From assembly GCA_016462645.1 (NCBI GenBank), contig JAEMSX010000016.1, positions 1-44,849 of the forward strand: a stretch of DNA of 44,849 bases. Direction: 5' to 3'. The translations under genes were made by a program, and so were the position numbers. Below are positions 15,761-24,168 of the stretch, in pieces (position 1 is the stretch's first letter; every line of letters starts with the position of its first letter). This DNA comes from Thermoleophilaceae bacterium. Lineage in GTDB: Bacteria > Actinomycetota > Thermoleophilia > Solirubrobacterales > JACPNS01. The notes below the pieces were generated by a model. It had not been told where the DNA came from. It searched no databases and saw only the letters and a list, made by a program, of their open reading frames with translations.

Positions 15761-16558
15761 ATGGCGGAGACAGTCGAAAAATTCGTGCAGCTCAATCAAC
15801 CAGATGGTGTACCGCCTCTGGAGTTGACCGGCGAGCGCACGCTCCCGGACCTGCCCGAGGAGAACTATTGGTACCGCCGGCACCTCGTGGTGTACGACTG
15901 GATCGCGCGCCGTGTCGACGGCAAGAGCGTCGTGGACATGGCCTGCGGCGAGGGCTACGGCACCGCCGTGCTGGCCCAGACGGCGACGCGTGTGATCGGC
16001 GTCGACGCCAATCCCGAGGCCTTCGAGCACGCCAGCGCGAAATACACGAGCGATCGCGTCGAAATCGTGCGCGATCTGATCGAGACCTACCGCCCGCAAG
16101 ACGAAGTCGACGCCGTCACCTTCCTGCAGACGATCGAGCACGTCCAGGATCCGGCGGGCGTGCTGCGCCACTTCGCCTCGCTGCTCAGCACCGGCGGCAA
16201 GGTCTACGTCTCCACGCCCAACCTCCTCACGCTCGCGCCCGAGGGCGCAGAGAAGTCCGAGAACCCGTGGCACGTCAAGGAGTACAAGCCCGCCGAGTTC
16301 CGCGAACTCTGCCAGGAGGTCTTCACCGACGTGACGATCTACGGCGTCTTCCACGCGCGGAAGCTGCGCGTACACGAGCTCGCGCTGGGCGTCGGCTGGG
16401 ACCGCGTGCACAAGGCACTGCGCATCAGCAAGCTCTTCTACGACCGCTTCACCCCGGCGATCAGCGAGCACGATTTCGTGCTCAGGCGCGGCGAGTCCGA
16501 CGGCTCGCTGGCCAAGGCGCTCGACTTCGTCGCCGTCTGCTCCGGGCCGCGGTCCTGA
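15761..16558 (+). CDS. Class I SAM-dependent methyltransferase (Rv3030-like by context)
   Basis: A 265-residue methyltransferase with motif I VVDMACGEGYGTAVLA, acidic residue in IGVDANPEAFEHA, and post-motif FLQTIEHVQDPAGVLRHFASLLSTGGKVYVS. The N-terminal LELTGERTLPDLPEENYWYRRHLVVYDW is a recognisable lead-in of a group of sugar- or polysaccharide-associated methyltransferases. In mycobacteria a methyltransferase (Rv3030), a GH57/DUF1957 protein (Rv3031) and a GT4 enzyme (Rv3032) form a set for methylglucose lipopolysaccharide. Here the same three types occur within 5 kb, interrupted by one minus-strand gene, which makes methylation of a glucan the favoured but unproven role. Confidence 0.8.
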   Translation: MAETVEKFVQLNQPDGVPPLELTGERTLPDLPEENYWYRRHLVVYDWIARRVDGKSVVDMACGEGYGTAVLAQTATRVIGVDANPEAFEHASAKYTSDRVEIVRDLIETYRPQDEVDAVTFLQTIEHVQDPAGVLRHFASLLSTGGKVYVSTPNLLTLAPEGAEKSENPWHVKEYKPAEFRELCQEVFTDVTIYGVFHARKLRVHELALGVGWDRVHKALRISKLFYDRFTPAISEHDFVLRRGESDGSLAKALDFVAVCSGPRS

Positions 16559-16573
16559 GTCCGCGCCGAAACG

Positions 16574-16603
16574 TCACGAGGGCCGCCGGAGCGACCCTCG
16601 TGA
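16574..16603. terminator. Hairpin between convergent genes
   Basis: TCACGAGGG and CCCTCGTGA form a perfect 9-bp stem around a 12-base loop, between the methyltransferase ending at 16558 and the minus-strand gene ending at 16657. There is no T-run, so termination would have to be Rho-assisted or hairpin-only. Confidence 0.5.
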
Positions 16604-16656
16604 GTTGAACATGTGTGCGCGACCGGGCCCCCCGGGATCCGCGTGCGTATGGCCGG

Positions 16657-18177
16657 TTAGTGCCAGGAGCGCGCGGGGCGCATCAGGAGCAGCTGTCCGT
16701 CCTCGACCGTGTTGGCGGCCGGAGCCGTGGTCGGCCCGTGCGCCTGCACGTCGAAGATCCAGCTGTCGCGGCCGAAGAAGTCACCGGTGTCGATGATGCC
16801 GCTGCTCTCCCAGATACCGGCAGTGGTCATGACTCCGTCGCGGCCGGCCGGGTCCAGTTCAGCGACTCGTTCAGCGGCGTATCCACGCTTGAGGTCGTAG
16901 CGCCAGATGCTGCCTTCGCGACCCTTCGCGGTCATCACCGCGCGGCTCTCGGAGGTGCCGTCTTCCTGCACCATCAGGTAGCGCCCGTTGACCTCGACGT
17001 TGTCGGGTGAGAGTGCGGTGTCACCGCCAGCGGCGATCACCTGGTCGGCGTTGACGACTGTCGTCAGCTTGCTGGCGTCCGTCGGGTCACGCGGGTCGAA
17101 CTCGAGGCGGTAGATGCGTCCCAGCTTGTTCATCGGCGAGGCCGGGTTCGGGTAGCTCGCGCCCGTCGTGACGAAGTGGAACTCGCCGCGCTTGGACGGG
17201 TTCGCGGCGCCGTCCTCGATGCGGATGAAGCCCATGGCGCCCGCGGCGTCTGCCGCAGCTTCGATCTGTGCTTCGTTCAGCGTCTCGGCGCCGACGATCT
17301 CCGACCAGGAGCCGGTGGTGCTTCCGCTCGGCAGGTTGCCCTCGGTGCTGACGCCGGTACCGGCGACGAACACGAAGAGCTTGCCGTTGTCGAGTCCGTT
17401 GCGGCGGAGGACCGAGCTGCTGTGGCGGTCCTTCGTGCCGACGTACATGAACAGCTGCGAGTCCGGAGTGGACGGGCCGTCCTCGAGAACGAAGATCACG
17501 GTCTTGTTCCCCGTACCCGGCATCACGACCTGGTTCTCCTTGGCGAAGTGGCCGAGGCGCGGAAGGGTGTGGAGCTGGTTGCGGTAGACCGCGGCAGAAA
17601 TGCCGCCCTTGCCGTCGTAGGTGTCAGCACCGCCGCCTTCTTCGCCGGCGAGATAGATCGGCTCGCTGAAGCCGACGCTGCTGTCGGCCATGAAGCCGGA
17701 GCAGAAACGCGCGAAGGCCGAGGTCGAGTTGGTTGCATCCGCAGCCGGACCGACAAGCGTGTCCTCGTTGTAGACCGAGTCATAGGCGCGGTCGCCGGAG
17801 AGCACTGAGCCGTTGTGTCCGAGCTGGAGCTTCGAGACGAATGCGCCGCGGTTGAGCGGTGCGCCGATCAGCGGCTCGGAGGTGACCGAGCGGCCGAACT
17901 CCTGGTTCATGAAGACAGTGGTGCGGCCGCCGATGCGCGAGATGCCGAGTCCGTCCGGAGTTCCGACCATCTGGAAGCGCTTGCTCGGGTTGGAGGTCTC
18001 GGGGACCTGGTCAGCGACCGAGATCAGCGGCTTGATGTCGTACTCACCGCCGACAGGGACTGCGTAGGGCTTCACCGAGGTGAGGAAGCCGAAGCTGTAG
18101 TGAGCCACCGCAGTGGCGGAAAACACCGCGACGAGGCCGAATACGGCCAGCGGCAGAAGCTTGCGGAGTAGGTGCAT
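16657..18177 (-). CDS. Secreted PhoX/DUF839-like protein (putative alkaline phosphatase)
   Basis: A protein of about 506 residues with a signal peptide (LLRKLLPLAVFGLVAVFSA, cleavage probably after AVA), so exported by Sec; there is no twin-arginine motif, unlike classical PhoX. The body is a likely beta-propeller with the DUF839/PhoX phrasing: DGLGISR followed by VFMNQEFG, GAFVSKLQL, then RLGRIYRLEFDPRDP-type strands and LSPDNVEVNGRYLMVQEDG near the end. PhoX enzymes are Ca/Fe phosphatases; whether catalytic residues are complete cannot be judged by eye. Two ATGs lie at 18183 and 18177. An AGGAG abuts the first but is 6 nt from the second, so 18177 is preferred. It sits between the methyltransferase and the GH57 gene on the opposite strand, which may be coincidental. 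Confidence 0.65.
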   Translation of the reverse strand: MHLLRKLLPLAVFGLVAVFSATAVAHYSFGFLTSVKPYAVPVGGEYDIKPLISVADQVPETSNPSKRFQMVGTPDGLGISRIGGRTTVFMNQEFGRSVTSEPLIGAPLNRGAFVSKLQLGHNGSVLSGDRAYDSVYNEDTLVGPAADATNSTSAFARFCSGFMADSSVGFSEPIYLAGEEGGGADTYDGKGGISAAVYRNQLHTLPRLGHFAKENQVVMPGTGNKTVIFVLEDGPSTPDSQLFMYVGTKDRHSSSVLRRNGLDNGKLFVFVAGTGVSTEGNLPSGSTTGSWSEIVGAETLNEAQIEAAADAAGAMGFIRIEDGAANPSKRGEFHFVTTGASYPNPASPMNKLGRIYRLEFDPRDPTDASKLTTVVNADQVIAAGGDTALSPDNVEVNGRYLMVQEDGTSESRAVMTAKGREGSIWRYDLKRGYAAERVAELDPAGRDGVMTTAGIWESSGIIDTGDFFGRDSWIFDVQAHGPTTAPAANTVEDGQLLLMRPARSWH

Positions 18178-18199
18178 TTTCATCTCCTGAGGATGTTTG

Positions 18200-18219
18200 C
18201 GACGCCAGCGTGGGCGTCG
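18200..18219 (-). promoter_or_regulatory. Inverted repeat in the leader of the PhoX-like gene
   Basis: CGACGCC and GGCGTCG form 7-bp arms around 6 bases, 22 nt upstream of the ATG at 18177. It could be a leader hairpin or a regulator site. A possible minus-strand -10, TAGCCT, lies at 18247-18252. Confidence 0.3.
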
Positions 18220-18339
18220 GAGCGGGTACTTGTCTGAATCGTCCGCAGGCTAGGGCGGTGGGGGCGACCAGCCGGTTATCGAACTGTCGCAATCGGGAGA
18301 CGATTTTGTGATGACGATGTGAACTGACGGCGTAATTCA

Positions 18340-18364
18340 ATGCGCGCAGGCGCGCATCTAGGAT
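18340..18364 (+). promoter_or_regulatory. Palindrome plus -10-like TAGGAT before the GH57 gene
   Basis: ATGCGCGC and GCGCGCAT are perfect 8-bp arms around AG (18340-18357). One base later TAGGAT (18359-18364) ends 7 nt before the ATG at 18372. The palindrome fills the place of the spacer between -35 and -10, a classic repressor position. Confidence 0.45.
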
Positions 18365-18371
18365 CAGCCCC

Positions 18372-19751
18372 ATGACCCGGCACCGCGGCCAGTTGGCGAT
18401 CGTCCTGCACTCGCACATGCCGTATGTGGAGGGTCACGGCGTCTGGCCCTTCGGCGAGCAGTGGCTCTGGGAAGTTGTCGCCAGCTCCTACATGCGGGTC
18501 GCCGACGTCGTGCGCGGCCTGCCGGTGACAGTGGGTCTTACTCCGGTGCTGGCAGATCAGTTCGACGCGATGCGCGGCGCTGCCGGCGATCGCTTCGTGG
18601 CATGGGTCAATGACTCCCGCGAGTACTGCTTCGGCGAGGACATGGCCGCGTTCATCAAGGTCGACCGGCCTGAGCTGCACGCCGCACTGGCACCGCAGCT
18701 GACGGACTACCGCGTCGCGATCAATCGCTTCGAGAACGAGTTCGACCGCGATCTCAATGGCATGTTCGACGACCTCGGCGCGAGCGGGGTGGAGCTGATC
18801 GGCGGCCCGGCGACGCACCCGATCCTTCCGCTGATGGCGAGCGATTTCGGGCTCGACCTGCAGCTTTCGACCGGTCGTGCGAGTCATGCAACGCGGTTCG
18901 GTCCGGCCTCCGGGCTGTGGCTTCCGGAGTGCGCGTGGGACCGGGGACTCGACGCCGCCCTCGCGCGCAACGGCGTCGAGTACTTCTGCGTCGATCAGTC
19001 CGCCGCGCTCGGTGAGCAGTCGCTCGACAACCTCGATCCGATCGCGACGCCGGCCGGTCCGACCGCGATGCCGATCGACTGGCACACGGTTGCGCAGGTC
19101 TGGCGCGAGGACGGGTACCCGTCGGCTCCGGTGTACCGCTCGACCTTTGCCAGAACGATCCACGATCTGCTGCCGTACAACAACGCCGGTGACGGCTGGT
19201 CGCCTGAGGGAGCACGCGCGCAGGCGCAGGCACACGCGGAGAGCTTCCTGCGCTCGCTGGCCGCTCGTCTGGAGGTCTACTCGACTGAGCGGGGCAGCAT
19301 CGGCACGAGCGTCTTCGCCGCAGACACCGAGCTCTTCGGCCACTGGTGGTACGAAGGTCCGTGGTGGCTCGAGCACGTGCTGAAGATGGCGCCCGAGTAC
19401 GGCATCGGGCTGGTCACGCTGGGCGAAGCCGCTCGCGATGCAGCTCCGACCACCCGCGAGATCGCCCGCTCCTCGTGGGGCAGGAACAAGACGCTCGAGA
19501 CCTGGGACTCACCGCGCGTCGCCGAGATGGTCTGGAATCAACGCCGCGCCGAACTGGAGCTCGAACAGGCGCTCTCGCGCGCGGACATGGATGGGGAAGT
19601 CGCCGCGCGCGCAAGAGCCGAGCTACTGGCTCTGCAGACGAGTGACTGGGCGTACATGGAGAGCGTCGGGCTGACCGGGGACTACGGATCCACGCGCTTC
19701 GCGGAGCACCTGGCGGGGTTCGAGCGCGCGCTCAGCGAACTGCGCGGCTAG
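18372..19751 (+). CDS. GH57/DUF1957-family 1,4-alpha-glucan branching enzyme-like protein (Rv3031-like)
   Basis: A 459-residue GH57 protein. Conserved regions in order are LAIVLHSHMPYVEGHG (region 1 with the His-x-His), ELIGGPATHPILPL, SGLWLPECAWD (region 3, nucleophile Glu), FAADTELFGHWWYEGPWWL (region 4, acid Asp), and LLALQTSDWAYM (region 5). GH57 enzymes of this size are alpha-glucan branching enzymes or related glucanotransferases acting on cytoplasmic glycogen-like polymer. The GT4 gene follows after 51 bp on the same strand, and a methyltransferase lies upstream, an arrangement like Rv3030-Rv3031-Rv3032. The product is likely a branched or methylated alpha-glucan; the exact reaction is inferred from family only. 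Confidence 0.88.
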   Translation: MTRHRGQLAIVLHSHMPYVEGHGVWPFGEQWLWEVVASSYMRVADVVRGLPVTVGLTPVLADQFDAMRGAAGDRFVAWVNDSREYCFGEDMAAFIKVDRPELHAALAPQLTDYRVAINRFENEFDRDLNGMFDDLGASGVELIGGPATHPILPLMASDFGLDLQLSTGRASHATRFGPASGLWLPECAWDRGLDAALARNGVEYFCVDQSAALGEQSLDNLDPIATPAGPTAMPIDWHTVAQVWREDGYPSAPVYRSTFARTIHDLLPYNNAGDGWSPEGARAQAQAHAESFLRSLAARLEVYSTERGSIGTSVFAADTELFGHWWYEGPWWLEHVLKMAPEYGIGLVTLGEAARDAAPTTREIARSSWGRNKTLETWDSPRVAEMVWNQRRAELELEQALSRADMDGEVAARARAELLALQTSDWAYMESVGLTGDYGSTRFAEHLAGFERALSELRG

Positions 19752-19802
19752 TCCCTCTGCGACAATCCGAGCGCCTCACCCCATTTCGACCCACCCCAAA
19801 AT

Positions 19803-21005
19803 TTGCGCACACTGATTCTTTCCTGGGAGTACCCGCCGCTGATCGAAGGCGGTCTCGCACGCCACGTCCGCAAGCTTTCCGAGAACCTCGTTCAGCTTGG
19901 CGCTGAAGTTCACGTGCTCACGCGCGGCGACGGCGCGGCTCCCGACGAACAGCTCCTGGGCGGCGTCCACGTGCATCGCGTCCGCGAGCCTGACCGCCCG
20001 CGTGACCTCGGTGAGTTCGTCACCTGGATCGAACACATGAACACCGACATGCTGAGCGCCGGCGTCGCGCTCGGCGATGACTACGACTTCGATGTCGTGC
20101 ACGGACACGACTGGCTCGTCGCGTCGGCCTGCGATCACCTCGCCCGTCGGTTCGATCGCCCGCTGGTGATGACGATCCACGCCACCGAGTACGGCCGCCA
20201 CCAGGGCTGGGTGGACAAGCACCCGCAAAGCCACATCCATGGCGTCGAGAAGTGGATCACCAACCGCGCCGACAAGGTGATCGCCTGTTCGGCCTACATG
20301 CGCGAACACATCGCCGACATCTACGCCCTCGAAGAGAGCCAGGTCAACGTGATCCCGAACGGGATCGACCCCGAGGATCTGCGCCCGATGGACAACCTCG
20401 AAGAACTGCGCGCGTCGTTCGCCGAGCCAGACGAGAAGCTCGTCCTGTTGGTCGGCCGTCTGGTCTATGAAAAGGGCTTCCAGGTCGCCCTCGAGGCCCT
20501 GCCCACGCTGATCGAGAACGTCGGCAACGTCCGCTTCCTGATCGCAGGCTCCGGCACGCACGAGGAAGAGTTGAAGGCGCAGGCCGAGAAACTCGGCCTG
20601 ATGGAGCACGGCACGTTCGTCGGCTGGATCGGCGATGACGTGCTGCATTCGCTCTACAAGATCGCCGACCTCACCGTCGTTCCGTCGATCTACGAGCCTT
20701 TTGGTCTGGTCGCCCTTGAAGCGATGGCGAGCGGCTGCCCCTGCATCGTCGCCGACACCGGCGGACTGCGCGAAGTCGTGCCGACCGAGAGCGTCGGTCT
20801 GCGTTTCCAGTCGCGAGACCCGAAGTCGCTGGCGCACATGGCCGAGCGCGTATTGACGGATCCCGAGCTGCGCGACCGTCTCGTCACCGAGGCGTCCGAC
20901 CACGTGCTCACGTTTGACTGGCTCGACGTCGCACGCACAACGCTCGAGCTGTACGACGACGCAGTTGCCGTCGGCCCCGGCGCCCCTGCGGCGACCCGCT
21001 CCTAG
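19803..21005 (+). CDS. GT4 glycosyltransferase, glycogen synthase-like (Rv3032-like)
   Basis: A 400-residue GT-B fold enzyme starting at a TTG. The N-terminal LSWEYPPLIEGGLARHVRKLSENL carries the Gly-rich donor/acceptor loop of GT4 glycogen synthases, VVHGHDWL follows, and the C-terminal half has LVGRLVYEKGFQVALEA, the E-x7-E region EPFGLVALEAMASG, and VADTGGLREVV. It should transfer glucose from ADP- or UDP-glucose onto an alpha-1,4-glucan. It lies 51 bp after the GH57 gene and probably shares its transcript. Its end overlaps the convergent methyltransferase by 4 bp. Neither start nor donor sugar is certain, but the first residues (MRTLILSWEYPP) match the family start. Confidence 0.9.
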   Translation: MRTLILSWEYPPLIEGGLARHVRKLSENLVQLGAEVHVLTRGDGAAPDEQLLGGVHVHRVREPDRPRDLGEFVTWIEHMNTDMLSAGVALGDDYDFDVVHGHDWLVASACDHLARRFDRPLVMTIHATEYGRHQGWVDKHPQSHIHGVEKWITNRADKVIACSAYMREHIADIYALEESQVNVIPNGIDPEDLRPMDNLEELRASFAEPDEKLVLLVGRLVYEKGFQVALEALPTLIENVGNVRFLIAGSGTHEEELKAQAEKLGLMEHGTFVGWIGDDVLHSLYKIADLTVVPSIYEPFGLVALEAMASGCPCIVADTGGLREVVPTESVGLRFQSRDPKSLAHMAERVLTDPELRDRLVTEASDHVLTFDWLDVARTTLELYDDAVAVGPGAPAATRS

Positions 21006-21883
21006 CCTGCGCTGCGCGCGGTCACGACCCAGGCCGATCCCGGCGCGGCCACTACGCCGTCCGGACGCTTGAGCTCTTCAGCCAGCGCGCGCAGATCGTC
21101 CGCGATCAGCGGCCGCAGCTCCGCGGCAGAGTCTCCGGCCAGGCGCATCGTCTCCGCTGCCGGGCCGAGCGCGAATGCGGCGTCGACGGCCTCTTCGACA
21201 CTCGATCCGAATTCGATCTCGACGTCCACGCGCCGTAGCGCGATCTGCTCGAATCCCGCGGCATCCAGCACCGCGGAAGTCGTGTCTGCGTTCGCCATTG
21301 AAAACGGGCCGGGCCCGCAAGTGAGTTCGTCGCTGTCCTCGGGATCCTGCGGCGCCACATACTTGTCGACGATCTCCTCGCTGCGAAACATGAAGGGGTT
21401 GTCGAGCTTGCGTCGCCAGACGATCATGCAGAGCCGGCCGCCCGGGGTGACCGCTTCGCGCACGTTGCGCATCGCGGCGACGGGGTTGGCGAAGAACATC
21501 GTGCCCATCCGCCCGAACGCGTAGTCGTAGGGTCCGCCCGGCACTTCCGCCTGCACGTCGGCAACGCGGAAGTCCACGTTCTCGACGCCGTCTGCGGCTG
21601 CCTCCTGGATCGCCTGTTCGATGAATCGCTCGGCCGCATCGATCCCTGTGACCGATCCATACGGTCCGACGATCCGCGCAAGATCTTGCGCGGTATCGCC
21701 GAAGCCGCAGCCGAGGTCGACGACGCGGTCGCCCGCGGAGGGGGGTTCCAGGGCGAGGGCGTCATCGCTGAAAAGCTTCAGAGCCTCCACGAAGATGTGG
21801 CGATAGTCGCGGAAGCGGTCGAAGAGAACCGTGTTCCACGCCTCGGTGGCCTCGCTGTTGTCGACGTAGATCTTGTCGGCCAT
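21002..21883 (-). CDS. Class I SAM-dependent methyltransferase (Methyltransf_11/25 type)
   Basis: A 293-residue methyltransferase with motif I VVDLGCGFGDTAQDLA, VTGIDAAERFIEQA, and the region FDYAFGR-like YDYAFGRMGTMFFANPVAAMRNVREAVTPGGRLCMIVW. The lead-in NSEATEAWNTVLFDRFRDYRHIF resembles small-molecule or UbiE-like methyltransferases. The substrate is unknown. The ATG at 21883 is preceded by TAGAAT 9 nt upstream on the minus strand. It converges on the GT4 gene with a 4-bp overlap. It may belong to the surrounding polysaccharide group, but it is a separate transcription unit. Confidence 0.82.
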   Translation of the reverse strand: MADKIYVDNSEATEAWNTVLFDRFRDYRHIFVEALKLFSDDALALEPPSAGDRVVDLGCGFGDTAQDLARIVGPYGSVTGIDAAERFIEQAIQEAAADGVENVDFRVADVQAEVPGGPYDYAFGRMGTMFFANPVAAMRNVREAVTPGGRLCMIVWRRKLDNPFMFRSEEIVDKYVAPQDPEDSDELTCGPGPFSMANADTTSAVLDAAGFEQIALRRVDVEIEFGSSVEEAVDAAFALGPAAETMRLAGDSAAELRPLIADDLRALAEELKRPDGVVAAPGSAWVVTARSAG

Positions 21884-21892
21884 AGGCGTCCG

Positions 21893-21898
21893 ATTCTA
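21893..21898 (-). promoter_or_regulatory. -10-like hexamer TAGAAT, leaderless-type start
   Basis: On the minus strand TAGAAT ends 9 nt before the ATG at 21883. Confidence 0.4.
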
Positions 21899-21926
21899 CG
21901 GAAAATTGCTTAGTTGCGCTGCGCGC

Positions 21927-22640
21927 TCAGTTTTCCCATTTGAGCCGCTCCGGCGCCTCGCGCATGCGCAGAACGCGCGCCGGTATTCCACCGACGATCG
22001 CGTTGGCCGGGACGTCTTTGGTGACGACGGCGTTGGTGCCCACGACGGCCCCGTCCCCGATCGTCACGCCGCGCAGAATGCACGCGCCGTAGCCGATCCA
22101 GACGTTGTTGCCGACGCGCACGGGCTTGCTGTAGAGCCCCTGCTTGCGGATCGCCTGCTCGGGGTCCTCGACGATGTGATCGAAGTCGATGAACATCGCA
22201 CGGTCGGCGATGATGCACTCACGGCCGATCGAGATCTCCTCGTAGGTGCTGAACGTGATCTCCTCGCCGAGCACGGTCTTGCTGCCGATGCGGATGAAGC
22301 CGCCGTGCGAGCGCAGTTTGGTGCGATTGCCGATCCAGCACCAGCGATCGAGATACACGTGGGCGAGCGGCCCGATCTCGATCTTCACCTTGTTGCCGAT
22401 GAAGCACAGCCCGTCGGTGTGGATCTTCCTGCCGTACTTGCGTCGGTGGATCACCTTGTGGTTGAACATCCGCAGGTATGCCGCCAGATAGCGCTTGCGA
22501 AAGAGCCGGTTCTTGATCATGAAGCGCAGCAGCACGATCGGGCCGCCGTGGCGCGGAGCCGGGGGCGGCATGATGATCGGGTCGCCGGAAGTGTGTGGCG
22601 CGGTGCCGGGTGCCGGTTCGTGTTCCTTGGGCAGGGCCAT
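21927..22640 (-). CDS. Hexapeptide-repeat acyltransferase (left-handed beta-helix)
   Basis: A 237-residue LbH-type O-acetyltransferase. From about residue 95 it shows hexapeptide repeats (WIGNRTKLRSHGGFIRIG, VLGEEITFSTYEEISIG) and the WbbJ/NodL-type active-site region IDFDHIVEDPEQA, then VRVGNNVWIGYGACILRGVTIGDG followed by VVGTNAVVTKDVPANAIVGGIPARVL. The conserved His in FDH is the catalytic base in the family. It transfers an acetyl or similar group to a sugar or polysaccharide. The frame is open upstream into the divergent meaB gene, but ATG 22640 (MALPKEH) is the start that avoids that overlap. A -10-like TAAAGT lies 13 nt upstream. Its position beside glycan genes suggests decoration of a surface or storage polysaccharide. 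Confidence 0.85.
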   Translation of the reverse strand: MALPKEHEPAPGTAPHTSGDPIIMPPPAPRHGGPIVLLRFMIKNRLFRKRYLAAYLRMFNHKVIHRRKYGRKIHTDGLCFIGNKVKIEIGPLAHVYLDRWCWIGNRTKLRSHGGFIRIGSKTVLGEEITFSTYEEISIGRECIIADRAMFIDFDHIVEDPEQAIRKQGLYSKPVRVGNNVWIGYGACILRGVTIGDGAVVGTNAVVTKDVPANAIVGGIPARVLRMREAPERLKWEN

Positions 22641-22713
22641 GTCGTTGCGTGGAACTTTACGTGGGTGGAGGTTGGTGGCGGGGAAAATCGCACGCCCGGT
22701 CCGCCGTCCCGCA

Positions 22714-22719
22714 TACCAT
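22714..22719 (+). promoter_or_regulatory. -10-like hexamer TACCAT, leaderless-type start
   Basis: TACCAT ends 9 nt before the ATG of meaB at 22729. Confidence 0.35.
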
Positions 22720-22728
22720 CGTGCACCC

Positions 22729-23691
22729 ATGGCCCGAGCCACCGCACACGATCTCGCCGAAAAGCTCGTCGCCGGCGACAAGCGCGCCCTCGCGCGGGCG
22801 ATCAGCCTGGTTGAGAACAACGACCCGGCTGGCTGGGAGCTCGTCAAGGAGGTCTATCCGCACACGGGCAGGGCCAAAATGGTCGGCCTGACCGGGCCGC
22901 CCGGTGTCGGCAAATCCACGCTGATCGGCGCGCTGATCAAGCAGCTGCGCGCGCGCGAAGAGACGATCGCGGTGCTCTCGGTCGACCCGTCCAGCCCCTT
23001 CACCCACGGCGCGTTGCTCGGCGACCGCATTCGCCTGAGCGAGCACTTTCTCGACCCGGGCGTGTTCATCCGTTCGATGGCCAACCGCGGCGCGCTCGGC
23101 GGACTCAGCGAGGCCACGCTTCAGGCCGCGCTGCTGATGGATGCCGCGGGACGCGACAACGTTCTGATTGAGACCGTCGGTGTCGGGCAGGCAGAAGTCG
23201 ACGTGATCGACCACGCCGACACGATCGTGCTTGCGCTGATGCCCGGAAGCGGCGACAGCGTCCAGGCGCTGAAGGCAGGCGTGATGGAGATCCCTGACGT
23301 GATCGTCGTCAACAAAGCCGATCACCCGATGACCGACACGCTGGTGCGCGAGATCAGGGGCGTGCTCGCGCTCGGTCATGCAGAAGACGGCTGGGTCCCG
23401 CCGATCGTGCAGACGCAGGCGGCCCACGACATCGGCATCGAGGAGCTGCTCGATGCGATCGAGTCGCACCGCGCGCACATCGTTGAGCGGGGCACCCTCG
23501 CCGAGCGCCGCAGCCGCAACCTGCGCAATGAAGTGATGGAACTTGCCACGATCAGCCTGCGCCGCGAGCTGGAAGCCTCGATCCACGAGGACGCGAGCGT
23601 GCAACAGCTGCTCGACGAGGTGGTCGCGCGGAAACTCGATCCCGGGAGTGCGGCACGTGAAATCCTCCGTCGCAGGGAAGAAGCGAACTAG
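22729..23691 (+). CDS. meaB: MeaB/ArgK-family G3E GTPase, chaperone of B12-dependent acyl-CoA mutase
   Basis: A 320-residue MeaB (ArgK) GTPase. Walker A GLTGPPGVGKST is at about residues 53-64, switch-region SVDPSSPFTHGALLGDRIR follows, then VLIETVGVGQAEVDVIDHADT (Walker B region) and the base-specificity motif VVNKADHP. MeaB proteins load and protect adenosylcobalamin-dependent mutases. The client is probably the split mutase encoded 12-16 kb downstream at 34741 and 39024, so chaperone and enzyme are not in one operon here. ATG 22729 is chosen over longer readings because of the family start and the -10-like hexamer 9 nt upstream. A small membrane protein follows after 3 bp. Confidence 0.92.
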   Translation: MARATAHDLAEKLVAGDKRALARAISLVENNDPAGWELVKEVYPHTGRAKMVGLTGPPGVGKSTLIGALIKQLRAREETIAVLSVDPSSPFTHGALLGDRIRLSEHFLDPGVFIRSMANRGALGGLSEATLQAALLMDAAGRDNVLIETVGVGQAEVDVIDHADTIVLALMPGSGDSVQALKAGVMEIPDVIVVNKADHPMTDTLVREIRGVLALGHAEDGWVPPIVQTQAAHDIGIEELLDAIESHRAHIVERGTLAERRSRNLRNEVMELATISLRRELEASIHEDASVQQLLDEVVARKLDPGSAAREILRRREEAN

Positions 23692-23694
23692 CCA

Positions 23695-23892
23695 ATGCCC
23701 GCAGTCATCTACAGATTCCTCCGGCTCGCCTGGCGCTATCGCCGCCTGGTCGCCCTTGCGCTGACCGTCGTCGCCGGCCTGATCGAGCGGCATCGCTCGA
23801 AACTCCCCGGCCCGTTGCAGCGGCTCGACCTCACCAGGCTGCCGGGCGTCGCCGGGTCATCCTCCGGTCCGGCCGCCAAGGACAAGAGGTAA
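23695..23892 (+). CDS. Small single-pass membrane protein, unknown function
   Basis: A 65-residue reading frame starting 3 bp after the meaB stop, so probably translated from the same mRNA. It has one hydrophobic segment (LVALALTVVAGLIE, about residues 18-31) flanked by Arg residues, then a Pro/Ser/Gly-rich tail ending in Lys-Asp-Lys-Arg. I do not recognise a family. The tight coupling and membrane-like pattern argue for a real gene, but the evidence is only positional and compositional. Confidence 0.45.
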   Translation: MPAVIYRFLRLAWRYRRLVALALTVVAGLIERHRSKLPGPLQRLDLTRLPGVAGSSSGPAAKDKR

Positions 23893-24168
23893 CTACACCG
23901 ACGCTGGCTCACGAAGGGGGGTGCGTGATCCAGCGCCGGTGGAGTTGTGCCTCAACCCGGAGTCGCGTGAGCCCGAGCGTGCAGAAACCTGGAGTCTCTG
24001 CCGCGACCACCCGAACCCACGCGGTTCTCCGGTCGCACACGTAAGTCCTCGTGTACATGGTGTTAAACGGATTCGGAAGCCAAAGATCACGCTCGACTGA
24101 AGATTTCTGTCGCTCGCTCGCCGGGGGCGCGGGTTTGGAAGCGTCCTGCGCGGGGCAGGGGATCAGTG

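Noticed and set aside
23921-24100. 59-codon GTG-started frame in the gap before sigma 1, with a G-rich stretch upstream
   Set aside because: Composition is not protein-like (many Pro/Arg/His, no hydrophobic core), and it ends well before the sigma gene. No supporting promoter or coupling was seen.
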